The notes under the pieces were generated by a model. That model made no database searches and was not told where the DNA came from. It saw only the letters and a program-made list of their open reading frames with translations. The position numbers were made by a program, and so were the translations under genes. Of a DNA stretch of 64,000 nt, positions 45,267-54,950 are shown one piece after another. Source of the stretch: CAVPCZ01 sp963702445 (GTDB lineage: Bacteria > Bacteroidota > Ignavibacteria > UBA10030 > UBA6906); NCBI GenBank assembly GCA_963702445.1, contig CAVPCZ010000016.1, positions 186,001-250,000 on the forward strand. The letters run 5' to 3'. How positions within the stretch are numbered: the stretch's first letter is position 1; each line of letters starts with the position of its first letter.

Positions 45267-45704
45267 ATGACCAGATTTCTTCTCTTCGGTGCTGCGATCC
45301 TGCTCGCTCTCGGTTGTGAAAGGTCGGACCTCGTTTCAGACACGGGCATCGAGGTTCGGGCCGGAAACACGATGATACTGCAGGGATTCAATTCAATCGA
45401 TACGGCCATTGTCGGTCCCGAAGGATACCGCGTCGGCGGATACTATGATCTCAGTCCATTCGACAGCGTGAGAATCGATTTCTCCGCCGCGCGGCTCAAT
45501 TCAGGCGACGCCACCACCCAGATCGTTGTCAGAGTGGGCCCCGCAAACTACTTCCGTGATTCCCTCACAGGGCAACGGAAGGAAGTCTCGATCTTCATCA
45601 CGCGGGCAGCCCTGGCAAAGCCACAGAGTTCCGCGCTCACCTTCTTTGCCCCGGATGGGGAGGGGCCGCTCATCCTTGCCCGTTTGCGCGTGGTTGGCTG
45701 GTAG
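45267..45704 (+). CDS. small lipoprotein, unknown function
   Basis: The 145-residue product begins MTRFLLFGAAILLALGCERSD, a lipoprotein signal with the lipobox LALGC. The rest is strand-rich (FNSIDTAIVGPEGYRVGGYY, VRIDFSAARLNSGDATTQIVVRVG) and may form one Ig-like or jelly-roll sandwich. I recognise no family. GGAGGGAAAG precedes the ATG. It stands alone between two T9SS repeat-protein genes with its own promoter. Confidence 0.65.
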   Translation: MTRFLLFGAAILLALGCERSDLVSDTGIEVRAGNTMILQGFNSIDTAIVGPEGYRVGGYYDLSPFDSVRIDFSAARLNSGDATTQIVVRVGPANYFRDSLTGQRKEVSIFITRAALAKPQSSALTFFAPDGEGPLILARLRVVGW

Positions 45705-45816
45705 ATGTGCGGACGCTGAGCTGTGCCGTGGAGGAGGACAGGCCCCCCTGTTTATGCAGTGCATGGTTCGGGAAGTACACTGCCTCTCGAAGACCCGAAA
45801 CCTTCTTGAAAACGGG

Positions 45817-45845
45817 TTGACAGTCGGGCCTTTTTTTTGTATGAT
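45817..45845 (+). promoter_or_regulatory. sigma70-like promoter with long leader
   Basis: TTGACA (45817-45822), a 17-bp spacer containing an eight-T run, then TATGAT (45840-45845). The next gene starts at 46118, leaving a leader of about 265 nt with no obvious gene in it. The rest of 45705-46117 shows nothing else I can support. Confidence 0.65.
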
Positions 45846-46117
45846 TCAACCCATTCAGCATCACCGGATTTGCACCGTTCTTTCAGAGGGGGCCATGCCC
45901 ATAACAGCCGGACACTCCAGAACACTCCCCTCGGTGTTCTCCTGGCCCCGACCTCCGAAAGCAGCTTTCCCTCCTTCCTTTGCTTGTTTCCCCGGTGCCA
46001 CAGGTTTACCCTCCCAGGTCGTTGTGGAAATCTGCCGGACCGCGAACGCATCGCAGTTCAGAACGCGTGGTATGCAAACTCACCCCTAAACCCACTTCAC
46101 TGAGAGGAAAAACCGAC

Positions 46118-47353
46118 ATGGCCTCACTGCGTACTATGTTTTCCATTCTCGTTCTGCTTTTCATGGCAACGGGGAGTACTCTTTCACAATGGGTTCTGGT
46201 GAACAACCCCTTCGGCGGCGGTTATGTCCGCGTGAATTGTTTTGAATCGATCGGTTCGAAGATCTTCGCGGGGTGTACGGGAGGCGGGGTCTTTTCTTCC
46301 ACAGACAACGGTGCGAACTGGACGGCCGTCAACACCGGATTGAAGAGTAAGGAAATCAACTCCCTTGCCGTTCGGGGAACAACTCTGTTTGCAGGAACGG
46401 GTCAGTTTACCGCTGCTGGTCTCTATGCGACGACAAACGAAGGGACGACTTGGGATTCGATTGATGCTTCGATCGGGGGCCCATTCGCATCTATCGGCAC
46501 GCGGTTCTTTGGTTCCGGTTCCGCCGGCGTATATGTTTCCACAAACAACGGGACGGGCTGGACTCCGGTAAGCACCGGGCTACCCAGTGGAGGCGGAGCC
46601 CTCGCGGTGCTCGACACGAACCTCTTTCTGGCTGCCTATAGTTTTCCAAACGGCGCTTTCCGATCCACCAACTATGGTGGGATCTGGTCCCCCGTCAATA
46701 CCGGCCTGCCAAACAATCCATTTCTCAATTCGATCTTCTCGAACGGGAAGAACCTCTTTGCAGGAGTATTCAACGGCGGGCTGTACCTTTCGACGGACAA
46801 GGGGAGCACCTGGAATCCCGGGAGTAACGGTCTGCCCAGCAGCAACGAACTGCATTTTGAGGCCAGCGGCTCCACGATCTTCGTCGGAACATACGGGACC
46901 GGGGTCTACACCTCCGGTAACGACGGCGCAAGCTGGACTGAGGCCAATACCGGACTTCCCAACAAGGTTGTCCGGTCGATCAAGGTCATCGGTTCATATG
47001 TGTTTATCGGTTTGTATGAGGGAACGGTGTACCGGAGACCTCTCGCACAAATGGTTACCTCTGTCACACCGTCAGGCAAAGAAGTTCCGGACAGCTACGA
47101 TCTTGCGCAGAACTACCCGAATCCCTTCAATCCGTCCACCACGATTCAATTTTCGATCCCGGTGTCGGAGGTCGTCACCTTGAAAGTCTTCAACGCACTC
47201 GGCGAGGAAGTCGCACAGCTCGTGTCCAGGAATATGAATGCCGGCACCTATTCGGCAGAATGGAATGCAGCAGGACTGTCGAGCGGTGTGTATTACTATC
47301 GATTGGAGGCGGGCCGTTTCGTTGAAACGAGGAAACTTGTTCTGGTGAAATGA
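46118..47353 (+). CDS. secreted YCF48/BNR-repeat protein with T9SS sorting domain
   Basis: The 411-residue protein has a signal peptide (TMFSILVLLFMATGSTLS) and about seven propeller blades of the form STDNGANWTAVNTGLKSKEI, STNNGTGWTPVSTGLPS, STDKGSTWNPGSNGLPSS. The T9SS domain reads YDLAQNYPNPFNPSTTIQFS ... SSGVYYYRLEAGRFVETRKL. It is a shorter paralogue of the gene at 42672-44840, which lies back to back across the lipoprotein. GAGAGG lies about ten bases before the ATG. A binding or adhesion role is inferred only from fold and location. Confidence 0.82.
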   Translation: MASLRTMFSILVLLFMATGSTLSQWVLVNNPFGGGYVRVNCFESIGSKIFAGCTGGGVFSSTDNGANWTAVNTGLKSKEINSLAVRGTTLFAGTGQFTAAGLYATTNEGTTWDSIDASIGGPFASIGTRFFGSGSAGVYVSTNNGTGWTPVSTGLPSGGGALAVLDTNLFLAAYSFPNGAFRSTNYGGIWSPVNTGLPNNPFLNSIFSNGKNLFAGVFNGGLYLSTDKGSTWNPGSNGLPSSNELHFEASGSTIFVGTYGTGVYTSGNDGASWTEANTGLPNKVVRSIKVIGSYVFIGLYEGTVYRRPLAQMVTSVTPSGKEVPDSYDLAQNYPNPFNPSTTIQFSIPVSEVVTLKVFNALGEEVAQLVSRNMNAGTYSAEWNAAGLSSGVYYYRLEAGRFVETRKLVLVK

Positions 47354-47446
47354 GCCGCACGCCGCCACCCGGTCCCGCCAGCGCATCCGCGACTGTATTG
47401 CTCCGGGGTAACGAGGCTCTGTTTTGTATAAGATGCAGACACGAAA

Positions 47447-47481
47447 CACCGCCGCCGGATAATCGCTCACTGGCGGCGGTG
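47447..47481 (+). terminator. GC-rich hairpin after the repeat-protein gene
   Basis: CACCGCCGCC and GGCGGCGGTG form a perfect 10-bp stem with a 15-base loop, 93 bp after the stop codon. No T run follows, so it is a structural or rho-assisted end at best. The remaining 47354-47654 shows no gene. Confidence 0.4.
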
Positions 47482-47654
47482 CTGCTATCAACACCCAGAC
47501 GGATGTCCTCCCACCCCGGGCCGGGTTGCGATTGGTTTGTGAATATCGCACATTCCCACCGACACGCACTCCCCTGCGAATGACCGCCCATGAAGATCGC
47601 CCACGACAATCGCACCTATCTCATTGCCGCCAACATCCGGTCAGGAGGCCTTCC

Positions 47655-48594
47655 GTGAAAAACAACATCGATCGCCGTGCATTTGTGAAGCGCTGCGCTG
47701 CGGCCGGCGCAGCTATCCTCGCGGGAGGGCCAATCTCGAAAGCGCTCGGACCCGGCAACCCGCCTGCACAATATGAGCTCTGTTCCGTCATCGGAGACCG
47801 GTATTTCGACAACACCATGAAAGCCCTCGACGGACTGGGAGGCATGCAGAAGTTCGTGCACCGCGGCAACACCGTCGGCATACTCGTCAACTCTCCTCTT
47901 CACAATGCCGGTGCGTTTACCAAACCTGACATTCCGCTGGCTGTCGTGAAAATGTGCCTCGATGCCGGGGCAAAGCAGATCTATGCCCTCAACGAGATTA
48001 CGCGGGACTACTGGAGACGGAGCACACTTTCCGGAAGAATGCAGACGGAGATCGGCGGGATCGCGTATCTGGATGAGCGGACCGAAGTCACCATCGACAG
48101 GGCGAAAGCGCTCAAGACCGCGGAGATATCAAAAGCACTTCTCACGTGCGACGTGTACATCAATATTCCCATCATCAAAGACCACGAAGGTACCCGTTTC
48201 ACCTGTTCTCTGAAGAACACCATGGGTGCCTGCTCGGAATCGACATGCCGGCATTTCCATTTCGGAGAGGGCTCCACCATACTCAGCTGGCTCGGGGGGG
48301 GCTACGACAACATCGAGCTCCTCTCGCAATCCATCGCCGATGTGAACCTGATCCGGCAGCCGGATCTCTGCATTGTCGATGCGACCGAGTTCCTCGTCAC
48401 GAACGGTCCGAGCGGACCGGGAGAGGTGCGAAAAGCGAGGGAGGTGATCGCGACGACAAATTGCCTTGCCGCGCGATATGTATGCGGTGCGGCACCTGGG
48501 TCTGGACTGGGAGGAATTGCCGGTGCTTCGCAATGCCCGGGACCACGGGTACGGACCGAAGAACCTGAAGGAAATACGGATCCAGAATCTGTGA
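47655..48594 (+). CDS. DUF362 domain protein with Tat signal (one frameshift)
   Basis: The N-terminus VKNNIDRRAFVKRCAAAGAAILAGG is a twin-arginine signal. The body matches DUF362: GNTVGILVNSPL, INIPIIKDHEGTRFTCSLKNTMGACSE and QPDLCIVDATEFLVTNGPSGPGE. DUF362 proteins are widespread, often near iron-sulfur or nickel enzymes, with no settled activity. The start is GTG at 47655, seven bases after AGGAGG-CC. Near 48478 one extra base breaks the frame; corrected, it ends DHGYGPKNLKEIRIQNL at 48594. The next gene starts two bases later. Confidence 0.8.
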
Positions 48595-48595
48595 C

Positions 48596-49511
48596 ATGAA
48601 AAACCCCATTCTCATACTCCTTGCCGTGCTGATGCTTCGCCGGCGCTGCCACAGCTGGTGGATCGCGGCCTCAGCGCGATTCGCTGGCCTCACTTCTCCC
48701 CCCTTCCGGCGCAATTCCGGGATGGTCCCGGACAGACAGTGCGAGAATCTACGGGGGGAAAAACCTGTATGCGTTTATCGATGGCGGCGCGGATCTCTTT
48801 TTCGAGTACGGGTTCCGCCAGGTGATGGCTGCTGAGTATCTTGCGGAGGGGAATGCGTCGATCAATCTTGAGATCTATGAGATGGATGATGCGGCGGCGG
48901 CATTCGGGATCTGGTCTCTCCGCTCCGGTGGAGAGGCGACACCGGTAGATATCGGCCAGGGTGGAAGCGCTCACCCGTACTATCTCATGTTCTGGAAAGG
49001 ACAATACTACGTAAGCCTCGCGGCTTCCGATTCGTCAGCGGTATGCAGAAAGGGCATGGAAAGCATCGCCCGGGCGGTTGATCATAGACTCTTTGCGGCC
49101 GGCCGGAAACCGCCCATCATGAATGGGCTGCCGGCCGAAGGGCTCGTGCACGAACGGTACTTCCGCGGGTATCTCGGACTCTCATCCGTCCGTCTGGTCG
49201 ACTTGAAGGAGTTGTTTCCGGCCCTTGACGGGGCAGTGGGCACCTATGCGGATCACTCGATGATTCTGCTGAGATATGGCGGCGAATCGGAAGCGGCACA
49301 ACGCCTGACAGGCATGACGGGGAGATTGAAATCAGACGGACGGTTCAGGGAATTTGTGCAGCGCGACCATCTGGTGAGAGCGACCGACCGACGGAACCAG
49401 GTTCTCTGTGCCGGCCGGTCGGGTTCACTGATCTGTGTTTCTGTTTCTTCCGACGGCGCCGCTGCAGAATCTGCATGCAAGCGGGCGATCACGAGATTGT
49501 ACGGCAGGTAA
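48596..49511 (+). CDS. DUF6599-like exported protein (frameshifted)
   Basis: A signal-like start (KNPILILLAVLML) runs into scrambled sequence to about 48740. The good frame then reads RIYGGKNLYAFIDGGADLFFE, INLEIYEMDDAAAAFGIWSL and GQYYVSLAAS. The order of a GGAxLFxEYGF segment followed by YxMxDxxxAFGI is that of the DUF6599 family of secreted proteins of unknown function. It starts two bases after the DUF362 gene, so the two are one operon and may act on the same periplasmic substrate. At least two indels are needed before 48750. Confidence 0.65.
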
Positions 49512-49604
49512 CCATGGAATACAATCGCCGCGCGTGCTTCCAGCCCATGCAGGGCAGCGCTCTCAACCTGCGTTTTCCCTCCCGCGAAGCGGCCGCCGGT
49601 GAGG

Positions 49605-52600
49605 TCAACGATTATCCTCCTTCAACCAGCGATCCAGGGCCGCCGCCAATTCTGCAGATTTCACGGGCTTGCTCAGGTAATCGTTCATCCCTGCCTCCAG
49701 ACACAACTCCCGGTCCCCTTTCATCGCGTTGGCTGTCATGGCAATGATGGGGATATCCGTCTTCGCTTCCCGGATCGCTCTGGTGGCTTCAAAACCATCC
49801 ATCTCCGGCATCTGGCAGTCCATCAGCACAAGGTCGTAGGGGATGGTCTCAAGTGCCTTGATGACCTCCTGACCGTTGGCCACGGCATCGGCCCGGTAGC
49901 CCAGCTTCCCCAGGATCTTCAAAGCAACAAGCTGATTGATGACGTTGTCCTCCGCAAGCAGTATGCGGGCCCCTCTCTTCTGTGACCCGCGTTCAGTGGT
50001 CCCGGTCACAAGAGTGCGGGACGGCGTGGTCGTCGCCGGCTTCGTGCGCCCCAGGACAGCGGCGAGACACTCCTGCAGCTGTGACTGGCGGAGAGGCTTG
50101 GTGAGATATCCGGCAAAGTTCAGTTCCGCCAAACGCGCCCGTTCTCCCCGCTCCCCGAGGGATGTCATCATGATTAGCCGTGTTTTTGAAAACTCGGGAT
50201 TTTCCGAAATCCTCCGACCCAGTTCCGCTCCGTCCATGCCCGGCATGAGCATATCAAGGAGGGCCACGTCGAAAGGATCTCCACTGGAGGTCGCCTCCAG
50301 CAATCGGTCCAGCGCCCCCTCACCATCCGCCGCCTCCACGAAGCGGCAGCCCCACCTGTTCAGGAGGGTCGTTACCAGCAGGCGATTGATGTCGTTGTCA
50401 TCCACCACCAGAATGCGCACCCCGCTCAGATCACTGGTTGGCCCGGGTTCAGGGACAGCCCCGGCCCCCTGCTTTTCGAAAACGGCGGTAAACCAGAACG
50501 TGGAACCGGCGGATTCTCCGTTTTCACGGAACGCAGTGGAAGGACTCTCAACGCCGATGACGCCTCCCATCAATTCCACCAGCTGCTTCGAGATGGCCAA
50601 TCCGAGACCCGTGCCGCCGTATTTACGGGACGTGGAGCCATCCACCTGTATGAACGGTGAAAAGAGTTTCTCCTGCTTGTCAAGCGGAATGCCGATGCCC
50701 GTGTCGGTGACGGCGATGCGCACGGTGGCCTGGCGCTCGTCCTCGGCTTCAAGACTCAAGTGCAGCATGATTCCGCCCTGGTGCGTGAATTTGACCGCGT
50801 TGCCGCCGAGGTTGATGATAATCTGACGCAACCGGCCCGGGTCGCCCCGGAGGAGCACAGGCACCTGGGACTCGACCAGACAGACGATCTCCAGACCCTT
50901 CTTCTGAGCATGGAGCGCCAGGAGTTCGACGGTATCCTCCAGGATCGCGTGCATATCAAAATCGAGGATCTCCAGTTCGAGTTTCCGGGCCTCGATCTTG
51001 GAGAAATCCAGGATGTCATTGACCACCGCCAGCAGCGCCTCACCGCTCGTGCGCACGACTTCCGCGTACTGGCGCTGTTCGTCGCTGAGGGCCGAGTCCA
51101 GGAGGAGACCGGTCATCCCGATCACCCCGTTCATGGGCGTGCGAATCTCATGACTCATGTTGGCAAGAAACTGGCTCTTGGACGTGTTCGCCGAGGCCGC
51201 CTCCGCCGCCATGTCGTTGGCCCTGGCCGTGGCTTCCTGGAGCCTGCGGTTGGTCTCCTGCAAATCCTCCTCCGCCCGCTTGAGCGCGGTGATGTCCACC
51301 AGCGCGTTGAGTTCTTGGGTCAGACGACCGCCGGCATCACGATAATGGCGGCGGGAGAGCCGCACCCGACGGTCTGCCCGTCCGCATGAACATAGCGTTT
51401 GTCCATGGTGAATTGATCAATCTCGCCCGAATTCACCTTCGCAACCAGAGCGGCCTGCCGGGACAGGTCGTCGGGATGGGTCTGACGGGCAAATGATCCC
51501 GGCAGTTTGGATTGCTCTGCGGTGACGCCGGTGATCCGCACATGTTCTGCATTAACGATGCGGGTTTCGTCCCTGCCCGGCACGTTCCAGGACAACCCGA
51601 CAGGCAGCGACTCGAAAATGAACCGGAACTGCGCCTCGCGCGCAATCAGCTCCTCCTCCATCCGCTTGCGCTCGGTGATGTCGGTGCTCATCCCTACAAG
51701 GCCCATGACTTTTCCCGCAGAATCGCGGAGCGGGACCTTCGATGTCAAATGCCACCTTTCTCCGCCGAACGTCTGGTCATAAGAGATTTCTTCGCGCTCA
51801 ACGAGAGGCTCCCCGGTCCGCATGACCTCCTGGTCGTCAGCGTAAAACCCCTTGGCTTGTTCGGCAGGAAAGAAATCGAACAGTGTTTTTCCGGCAACAT
51901 CTTCCTGGTGCGTGACTCCCAGCGTCCGCAGATGCGCAGAGTTGTTGACCACATAGCGGCTCTCGGTGTCCTTAATGTAGATGCAGACAGACTCCGGCAG
52001 ATTATCGATCAGCGTTCGCAACAGATTTCGTTCGTGACTGAGCGCCTCCTCCGCCCGCTTGCGCTTGGTGATGTCGCGCGATACACATACCATTGCCACC
52101 GGCTTGCCGCTTTCATTTCGTACGACGGACGCCCGGATCTCAACCGGAAAGTCACTCCCGTCCTTCTTCCGGTTGATCATTTCTCCATTCCATCGGCCTT
52201 CAGGGGATGCCGTGAGAATCTGACTCCCCGGATCGTCCGGGGACAGGGGGGAACCGATGATGGAAATTGGCTTGCCGGCGATTTCCTCCCGTGAGTATCC
52301 ATAGGTCCGGGAGAAGGCATCGTTTGCAAAGAGAACCCTGTCGTCGAGATCGGCAATGGTCACACAATCCTCGATCGACGCAAGAGTATGCGCCAGCAAC
52401 CTGACCTCGCTCTCATGCAAGGTCTTCATTCTCATTGCTGAATTCTGCCGGGCTTCAAAGAGCTCAAACGCCATCTCAATCGATGATTGAAGCACGAAAT
52501 CATCCGAGTCCTTGATCACGTAGCCGTAGTGCGCGATGCTCCGCACTCTGTCCGCATTGTCCCGTTCCCCGCGTGATATGAGAAAGAGAATCGGGAGATC

Positions 52601-52834
52601 CCGCTTTTCGAGGATTTGCCTGGCAGCTTCAGCACCGTCGATTTCTCTGCCAGGGTCGATATCCATGAGGATGAGACCGACGGTTTCGTCGCTCTCTGCG
52701 ATCTGAACAGCCTTCTCACCTGAGTTCGCAATGATGACGACGAAGCCGACCCTCCTCAGGATTTCAGCCTGAACAGCTGCAATAATCGTCTCGTCATCAA
52801 CGAGAAGGATGCTTTTCTTCGCCCGGAGGCCCAT
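49605..52834 (-). CDS. hybrid sensor histidine kinase, REC-PAS3-HisKA-HATPase-REC-REC (frameshift)
   Basis: About 1075 residues. An N-terminal receiver (phospho-Asp58 in LMDID, then YVIKDSD) is followed by three PAS/PAC domains (marked DITKRKRAEE, DITERKRMEE, DITALKRAEE). Next come the HisKA box with phospho-His in MSHEIRTPMNG, an HATPase with DTGIGIP and KYGGTGLGLAISKQL, and two receivers with phospho-Asp in VALLDMLMPGMDG and LVLMDCQMPEMDG. No Hpt domain is present, so a separate phosphotransfer protein is implied. The frame changes near 51350 inside the third PAS; the family pattern reads straight across it (net +2 or -1). It runs toward the adjacent DUF6599 gene. Confidence 0.87.
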
Positions 52835-53170
52835 TTGTCATTCCCTGAATAGCCGCACTGGCCATATCGCCTCAATACCGTCTGCAAGTTCCGTACCGCG
52901 GCAATCTTGCGGTGCGATCCCGCAGTTTGCCAACAGTAGGCCGGGAGCGGAGCTCTATGCCCCGGTCCAATAGTAGCCATGTGCGTATTTATGAGGGGCT
53001 GAGACTTGCCGGCAAGCGGAAACAAGGAGTAATGAGAGTGTCCCCTTCGGAGCTCGGGTGGGGACGGAGCTCAACCGCAGAGGTGGACCCGAAAACAGTG
53101 GATGCCTACCTGTCAAATGACTCGCTGCAGACAGATACAGGCACGGTGACCGAGAAAGGATCTCTTGCTG
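52835..53170. other. intergenic region without a recognisable gene
   Basis: The 336 bp between the histidine kinase start and the end of the next minus-strand gene have short open frames with no family character. A weak TTGAGG-17-CTATTC pair lies just before the kinase start on the minus strand. I see no other signal. Confidence 0.45.
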
Positions 53171-54796
53171 TCAGGGGATGCGCAGAAATGAACTCAGCAA
53201 CCCCGCATTTCTTTGCAGCGACATCGCGGTATACAGGGAACAGTTCAGCCAGTTGAGCTCGGGCATCACCGTGCGCAGATGTGTCGGGATCTCTCCCCCG
53301 CCCCAGTATCGCTGTGCTATGGTGAGAGTGTTTGCGAGCGCGACGGCTTTTGCCAGATAGACGGTGTCTCCCGTGGCCCTGAAAGCATCGGCGAACGCAT
53401 CGATGAAGTCCACCGAGGAGCCGTTGATGGGCGTGAAGAAGGCGTACTGCTCCACGGCACACGGGACGAACCAGTCATTCCCGAAGTAGGCATCGTTTCC
53501 GTTCCACCGGGTATTCGGTTTGAACCAGAACGCGGTGAGCACGGGATCGGTCCGGTCCCACACAACAAACGAGTCCTCCGCCCAGCGGAGCAGCTCGACA
53601 GCGCGGGAGAGAAATTCCGGATGATTGCGGGACTGACGGAAAAGCAGCGCGGCGAACATTGCGGCTTCGCGGTGGGACTGATTCTTGTACCGGTCACGGG
53701 GCCGCGTATCCTCGAACTGCGCCTCCCAGTTAAACGTCACCATCGGGTGCTCCATGCACCAGCGGAAAGCCCGCTCGCGCGCCGTCCGTATCCCTTCGCC
53801 GCCGGCGTAAGCAGGAGTCCTGTCAAAGAAGACGATCACCGCGACAGGTACCATAAGGGCGGGTTCACGCGGCTTTCCCGTCTTCGTGTCCACCCGCTGG
53901 TACCACGTTCCGTTGGGCAATTGTGTGTTCAGGTAGGTCGCGGCGATGCGAAGAGCCGCCCCCAGGTATGTGGTATCCCTCACTGTTTCGTACAGGTCGA
54001 GGTAGCACATCCCCGTTTCCGCCGGCTCGGATGTCATCAGTTCTCCCATGAACACCGGGTGAATGTCCCGGCTGACTCCGTCCCAGAATGTCGGGGGGCA
54101 GTACTCCCACGGCGATCCGGGGGGGCCGCTCCTGGTTATGAGGAAATCCGCCGCCCGGCGGGCGACTGTAAGAACATCGGCCTTCCCCGCCTCCTCATTC
54201 AGCATGCCCGCAAAATGCGCCATCCCGGCCGCCAGCGACCCCATCATCTTGGCCGGATAGATCCACTTCGGGTAGAACGGATCGGGCTCTCCCACCGTCA
54301 GCCAGCTCTGCACTTTCTCCTGGCCGAACAGATCGTCGAAACACCTTCTTGCACTCTCGACGTACGGATACGCCGGAGTGCCTGTGATTCCGCGGAAGTG
54401 CGGGCTCTTCATGAAGCGCCGCTCCCCGACATGCCGCTTGCCGGGCAAGGCCTCAACACAGAGAAGAAATTCCCCCGGCGGAAGTTTTTTCCAGACCGGC
54501 GTCAAGGGTGCCCAAGGTTTCGCTGCGGTGAAAGTATACTCCTGAGAATCCCTCACCGCCGTAATGGTGAATCGATAGTGATCGGCCCCTATGCTGTCGG
54601 TGAATTCGAAGGCCGGCGGGTAGATGAAACGCCTCGTGAACTGGTTCCAGAAGGCGACGCGTCCGGGCTCTCCCGGCCGGACCGGACGGGCATACGATGT
54701 GTCTTCAAACCGAGCAGAGTCCTTCTCCTGTCCGCTCACCGGAGAATGGGAAAGGCAGATGGCGAGGAGAAGAGTGCCCGAAACCAGGAATCTCAT
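53171..54796 (-). CDS. secreted protein with six-hairpin-like helical domain, unknown
   Basis: A signal peptide (FLVSGTLLLAICLSHSPVSG) is followed by a strand-rich N-terminal domain (FEFTDSIGADHYRFTITAV ... FLLCVEALPG). About 400 helical residues then show repeated pairs such as GSLAAGMAHFAGMLNEEAGK, TGMCYLDLYETVRDTTYLGAAL and SHREAAMFAALLFRQS. This resembles alpha/alpha toroid enzymes such as epimerases, uronate lyases or GH families. Conserved acidic and aromatic residues are plentiful but no signature lets me name it. Carbohydrate action is inferred from fold style and the nearby fucosidase region. Confidence 0.6.
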   Translation of the reverse strand: MRFLVSGTLLLAICLSHSPVSGQEKDSARFEDTSYARPVRPGEPGRVAFWNQFTRRFIYPPAFEFTDSIGADHYRFTITAVRDSQEYTFTAAKPWAPLTPVWKKLPPGEFLLCVEALPGKRHVGERRFMKSPHFRGITGTPAYPYVESARRCFDDLFGQEKVQSWLTVGEPDPFYPKWIYPAKMMGSLAAGMAHFAGMLNEEAGKADVLTVARRAADFLITRSGPPGSPWEYCPPTFWDGVSRDIHPVFMGELMTSEPAETGMCYLDLYETVRDTTYLGAALRIAATYLNTQLPNGTWYQRVDTKTGKPREPALMVPVAVIVFFDRTPAYAGGEGIRTARERAFRWCMEHPMVTFNWEAQFEDTRPRDRYKNQSHREAAMFAALLFRQSRNHPEFLSRAVELLRWAEDSFVVWDRTDPVLTAFWFKPNTRWNGNDAYFGNDWFVPCAVEQYAFFTPINGSSVDFIDAFADAFRATGDTVYLAKAVALANTLTIAQRYWGGGEIPTHLRTVMPELNWLNCSLYTAMSLQRNAGLLSSFLRIP

Positions 54797-54950
54797 GATG
54801 GTCCCATGTTGATAGAGTCCTGTCTCACGAACGATGTCCGTGTCGGCTCCCTGTGTAGCGGAGTCTCACATCGACGCCTGTTACTCCCGTCGGAGTGCCA
54901 ACAGCGGATCTGTCTGCCTCCCGGCAGGCCTGCACGACCGGCGGTGCTCA

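Noticed and set aside
52835..53170. Small plus-strand open frame at 52912-53256
   Set aside because: No ribosome site or family character, and it runs into the opposite-strand gene end.
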